Origin: Deltaproteobacteria bacterium
GTDB lineage: Bacteria; Desulfobacterota; Syntrophia; Syntrophales; UBA5619
Length of the DNA: 8,891 nt
NCBI GenBank assembly: GCA_021372695.1
Contig: JAJFTY010000047.1
Location: 1 to 8,891, forward strand
Reading direction: 5' to 3'
Both the position numbers and the translations under genes were made by a program. This document shows, piece by piece, positions 5,882 through 8,891 of this stretch. The stretch's first letter is position 1. Every line of letters begins with the position of its first letter. The notes below the pieces were generated by a model. That model did no database searches, was not told where the DNA came from, and saw only the letters and a list, made by a program, of their open reading frames with translations.

Positions 5882-7807
5882 TTGGAACGTGATGAGCAGA
5901 TCATACCCTCCTTCAAGGGAACGCTTCCTCAGTTGCTGATGGCACAGGCCGCTCGTTTCGGCGTCCGCCAGGCGGCGATTCGAGAGAAGGCCTACGGCAT
6001 CTGGAAGACCTACACCTGGGAGGATTATCTGAACTATGCGAGACACGTCGCGCTGGGGATGATCGCCCTCGGATTCCGACGCGGAGAGACAGTCGGCCTC
6101 ATCACCGGCAACCAGCCTGAATGGCTCTTCTCCGAACTGGGGATACAGGCCGTCGGCGGCATCACCTTGAATCTCTTCACATCGGCCATTGCAGACGAGT
6201 TATCCACATCCGTCCAGCGCATTCGCGCCGCCTTCGTCTTCGCACAGGATCAGGAGCAGGTCGATAAGATGATCGCCGTACACGACAGGATCGGCCACGT
6301 GCGGCACGTGATCTACATCGATCCGACGGGCATGGATTCCTATCGGGATGATCCGTGGCTCGTCTCCTTCCGGGATCTGCTCGTCAAGGGGGAAATGCTG
6401 GATCGTGAACACCCCGGTCTGTTCGCGGAAGAATCGGGGCGGGGAAGACCGGAGGATACCGCTCTAATGATCCAGACCTCCGGGACGACGGGGCTGCCGA
6501 AACTGGCCAGGATTGCTCACAGGAACTTCACGGAGATGGGGGAGAGTTGGGTCCGGGCGATCAAGATTCAGCCGGGGGAGAATTGGATTTCCATGTCGCC
6601 TCCGGCATGGATCGTCGATCAGATGTGGGGGCTGGGCGTGGCGCTGGTAGGCGGAATGACGATGAATTTTCCGGAAATGCCCGAGACGGTGCAGGAGGAT
6701 TTCCGGGAAATCGGCCCGGCAAGGATCATCACCGCCTCCCGATTCTGGGAGGACCTGGCTTCACGGATCAGGGTCCGCATGGCGGATGCGGGATGGATCA
6801 AACGGCAATGCTTCGCGGCGGCCGAAAAGGTCGGCCGTTCGGTGATCTCGCTCCAGGTCCGGAAAGAGGCGGTGCCGTGGTATCTCAAGGCTCTGCATCG
6901 CCTTGCGGCATTGGTCATCTACAGACCTCTCCTCGATCGTATCGGATGTGCGAACTTCCGGAGCGCCTACACGGGAGGTCATCCCATCAGTCCGGATGTG
7001 ATCACTTTCTTTCGCGCGATCGGTCTGAATCTGAAGCAGTGTTACGGACTGACCGAAGCGGGCGGCATCTTCCAGATCCAGCCCGACGATGAGGTCAAGG
7101 CGGAAACGGTGGGGAAGCCCCTTCCCGGCGTTGAAATCCGGATTGCGCCGGATCAGGAGGTTCTCGTCTACAGCCGCTCCGTTTTTCAGGGATATGATCA
7201 GGATTATCAGGCAACCGAGGCCGCATTCAGCGACGGATGGCTCAGGACAGGCGACGCGGGATATCTGGACCGCGATGGTCACCTGCTGATCATCGGGCGC
7301 AAGGAGGAGATCATCCGGAACAAGAGCGGCGAGGCCTTTTCCCCTGATTTTATCGAAACTCGACTGAAATTCAGCCCATTTATCAAGGAGGCGGTCATTT
7401 TCGGCGAGGGACGGCCCTATCTGACAGCCATGGTCAACATCGATTTCGGCAACACCGGAAACTGGGCGGAGGGGAGGATGATCCCCTATACGACCTATCT
7501 CGACCTTTCCCAGCAGAGCGCGGTCGAAGAACTGATCCGTTCCGAGATCCGGAAGGTCAATGAGGCGCTTCCGGAGGTCATGAAGATCCACCGGTTCATC
7601 CTATTGTACAAGCTTCTGGATGCCGATGACGACGAACTGACACGGACGGGAAAGGTTCGGAGACGTTTCGTCTACGGACTCTATCTCCGCCTGATCGAGG
7701 CGATGTACAACGACGAAAAAGAGGTTCGGGTTAAAGGGAAGGTCCGGTACCGGGACGGACAGACCGGCGAGATCGACACGCTTGTACGCGTGATTCAGGC
7801 TCTGTAA
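5882..7807 (+). CDS. AMP-forming acyl-CoA synthetase embedded in the Liv operon
   Basis: Protein of 641 residues of the ANL superfamily, closest in layout to long-chain acyl-CoA synthetases (FadD15/ACSL-like). It should activate a carboxylic acid with ATP to an acyl-AMP and then to the CoA thioester. Visible motifs: phosphate loop TSGTTGLPK (199-207), YGLTEAGG (388-395), TGDAGYLD (456-463), hinge region GRKEEIIRNKSGE (472-484) and the C-terminal catalytic Lys591 in LTRTGKVRRR. The residue after PK in the phosphate loop is Leu, where Gly is usual. The start is chosen as TTG 5882 because AGGAAGGA (5867-5874) lies seven bases upstream. An alternative TTG at 5861 overlaps the ATPase stop codon. 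Translation looks coupled to the ATPase, and LivH follows after 10 bases. Its place inside the transporter operon suggests it traps or activates the imported acid. Chain length and substrate cannot be told from sequence; an aromatic acid is possible. Confidence 0.85.
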   Translation: MERDEQIIPSFKGTLPQLLMAQAARFGVRQAAIREKAYGIWKTYTWEDYLNYARHVALGMIALGFRRGETVGLITGNQPEWLFSELGIQAVGGITLNLFTSAIADELSTSVQRIRAAFVFAQDQEQVDKMIAVHDRIGHVRHVIYIDPTGMDSYRDDPWLVSFRDLLVKGEMLDREHPGLFAEESGRGRPEDTALMIQTSGTTGLPKLARIAHRNFTEMGESWVRAIKIQPGENWISMSPPAWIVDQMWGLGVALVGGMTMNFPEMPETVQEDFREIGPARIITASRFWEDLASRIRVRMADAGWIKRQCFAAAEKVGRSVISLQVRKEAVPWYLKALHRLAALVIYRPLLDRIGCANFRSAYTGGHPISPDVITFFRAIGLNLKQCYGLTEAGGIFQIQPDDEVKAETVGKPLPGVEIRIAPDQEVLVYSRSVFQGYDQDYQATEAAFSDGWLRTGDAGYLDRDGHLLIIGRKEEIIRNKSGEAFSPDFIETRLKFSPFIKEAVIFGEGRPYLTAMVNIDFGNTGNWAEGRMIPYTTYLDLSQQSAVEELIRSEIRKVNEALPEVMKIHRFILLYKLLDADDDELTRTGKVRRRFVYGLYLRLIEAMYNDEKEVRVKGKVRYRDGQTGEIDTLVRVIQAL

Positions 7808-7813
7808 GGGGGA
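7806..7813 (+). promoter_or_regulatory. Ribosome-binding site of the LivH-type gene
   Basis: AAGGGGGA at 7806-7813 overlaps the end of the acyl-CoA synthetase stop codon and sits four bases before ATG 7818. This supports tight co-translation of the two genes. Confidence 0.45.
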
Positions 7814-7817
7814 TCTG

Positions 7818-8696
7818 ATGGATTTTTTCATGCAACTGTTGGTCGGCGGCCTCTCAATCGGTTTTCTTTACGGGCTGTCGGCCATGGGATTCGTGATGAT
7901 CTTCAAGTCGTCGAGCGTCCTCAACTTCGCCCATGGTGAGCTGCTCGCGATCGGCGCGTATTTCTTTTTGGCGCTCGTGACATGGGCGAGGCTTCCGATT
8001 CCGCTGGCCTTTCTTCTCGCGCTTGCGGGCTGCTTTGTGTTCGGGCTGCTGATCGAAAGAATATTCCTCCGGCCTCTCATCGGCGAGCCGCTGATCTTCG
8101 TCATCATGTTGACCGTAGGGCTGGCGGCCATGTTCAAGGGGCTCATCCTCCTTCTCTGGGGCGGAAACCTCTACACCTATCCGGATTTCCTCCCGAAACT
8201 CCTGGAGTTCCGTTGGGGAATGGTCCAAATCCCTCCTGTTTATACGACAACCCTCATCATCGGGATGGTGTTTTTGATCCTTTTCGGCCTCTTCTTCAAA
8301 TTCTCGGCGCAGGGAATCTACATGCGATCCGTCGCCGACAATCAGCGGGCGGCCCTCTCCCTCGGGGTGAACGTGAAGCGCGTCTTTGCCCTGTCGTGGG
8401 CAATCGCCGCACTTGTCGCCGGGATGAGCGGTATGGTGCTCGGCATCATCAACGGGGTGAACGTTCACAACCTTTCCGCGATCGGATTGAAGGTCTTCCC
8501 CGTGGTGATCCTCGGCGGCCTGGACAGTATCGGCGGCGCCATCATCGGGGGGATTGTGATCGGGCTCTTGGAAACGTTTACCGGCGGATATCTTTCGCCT
8601 TCGCTGCGTGATGTCGTCCCCTACATCGTACTGGTATTGATTCTGCTGGTGAAACCTTACGGTCTCTTCGGACTGAAGGAGATAGAGCGAGTCTAA
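7818..8696 (+). CDS. livH: LivH-type branched-chain ABC transporter permease
   Basis: Inner-membrane permease of 292 residues, the normal length for LivH. It forms the substrate channel as a heterodimer with the LivM-type protein encoded next. Hydrophobic segments occur at roughly 5-27, 42-57, 60-78, 92-114, 142-160, 189-212, 224-252 and 266-281. Family hallmarks are visible: FKSSSVLNFAHGELLAIGAY (29-48) near the N-terminus, the cytoplasmic loop MRSVADNQRAALSLGVN (169-185) that contacts the ATPase, and the Gly-rich GGLDSIGGAIIGGIVIG (233-249) near the C-terminus. Gene order (binding protein, LivG, synthetase, LivH, LivM) and spacings of 10 and 4 bases show a single operon. Substrate specificity lies mainly in the binding protein, so it cannot be read from this gene. 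Confidence 0.9.
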   Translation: MDFFMQLLVGGLSIGFLYGLSAMGFVMIFKSSSVLNFAHGELLAIGAYFFLALVTWARLPIPLAFLLALAGCFVFGLLIERIFLRPLIGEPLIFVIMLTVGLAAMFKGLILLLWGGNLYTYPDFLPKLLEFRWGMVQIPPVYTTTLIIGMVFLILFGLFFKFSAQGIYMRSVADNQRAALSLGVNVKRVFALSWAIAALVAGMSGMVLGIINGVNVHNLSAIGLKVFPVVILGGLDSIGGAIIGGIVIGLLETFTGGYLSPSLRDVVPYIVLVLILLVKPYGLFGLKEIERV

Positions 8697-8700
8697 AACG

Positions 8701-8891
8701 ATGAGAAGAATCCAGCTGCACCCCTGCGGGAATTTTCACGAACGCTACGAACAGGAGCTCACGGTCTTCTCGACCGATTTCGGGCGCCTCTGGGCCGCGA
8801 TCGGTCTTCTCCTGCTCTTCACGGTCGTGCCGCTATTGGCCAGCCCCTACATGATCTATGTCCTCAATATGATCGGGATCGCGGCCATCGC
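8701..8891 (+). CDS. livM: LivM-type branched-chain ABC transporter permease, 5' part
   Basis: ATG 8701 opens a frame that continues past the right edge; 63 codons are visible. A polar N-terminus (MRRIQLHPCGNFHERYEQEL) is followed by a hydrophobic segment at about residues 30-48 and a second beginning near 50 (PYMIYVLNMIGIAAI). The second matches the start of LivM proteins, where a Tyr-hydrophobic-Asn stretch precedes a helix. Position directly after LivH with a four-base gap makes this the second permease. GAAGGAG (8676-8682) lies upstream but about 18 bases away, so translation is probably coupled to LivH. Only the N-terminus is available, so the call leans on gene order as well as sequence. 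Confidence 0.75.
   Translation, partial: MRRIQLHPCGNFHERYEQELTVFSTDFGRLWAAIGLLLLFTVVPLLASPYMIYVLNMIGIAAI

Overview
The window looks like chromosomal DNA of moderate-to-high GC from a Gram-negative bacterium, most likely a Desulfobacterota/'deltaproteobacterial' (Syntrophales-like) anaerobe. This is an inference from gene content: a PilS/PilR-type two-component pair next to a branched-chain-type (Liv) ABC transporter operon that carries an acyl-CoA synthetase gene. No rRNA, tRNA, mobile element or CRISPR array is visible.

Layout. Bases 1-80 (minus strand) hold the N-terminus of a membrane protein resembling the start of ComEC/Rec2. A good sigma70-type promoter at 161-189 lies upstream of it. 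Bases 81-421 are a divergent intergenic region. Bases 422-3517 (plus) encode a PilS/NtrB-like membrane sensor kinase and a PilR-like sigma54-dependent response regulator. Bases 3518-3785 are a leader region with its own sigma70-like promoter, a short Phe-rich ORF, and a chain of mutually exclusive hairpins ending in a strong intrinsic terminator just before the next gene. Bases 3786-8891 (plus) form a tight transporter operon: periplasmic substrate-binding protein, LivG-type ATPase, AMP-forming acyl-CoA synthetase, LivH-type permease, and the start of a LivM-type permease that runs off the window.

How the genes work together. The kinase and regulator should form a phosphorelay acting on sigma54 promoters. 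In relatives these control type IV pilin genes, but no pilin gene or convincing sigma54 promoter is in the window. The second operon should import a small carboxylate or amino acid. The embedded acyl-CoA synthetase suggests the imported compound is, or becomes, a carboxylic acid trapped as its CoA thioester.

The most interesting stretch is the leader at about 3534-3785. Four short segments (CCGTGG, CCACGG, CCGTGG, CACGG) can pair 1:2, 2:3 or 3:4, like a trp-type attenuator. They follow a 27-codon ORF with seven Phe codons. Whether the trigger is translation of that ORF, a ligand or a protein cannot be decided from sequence alone.
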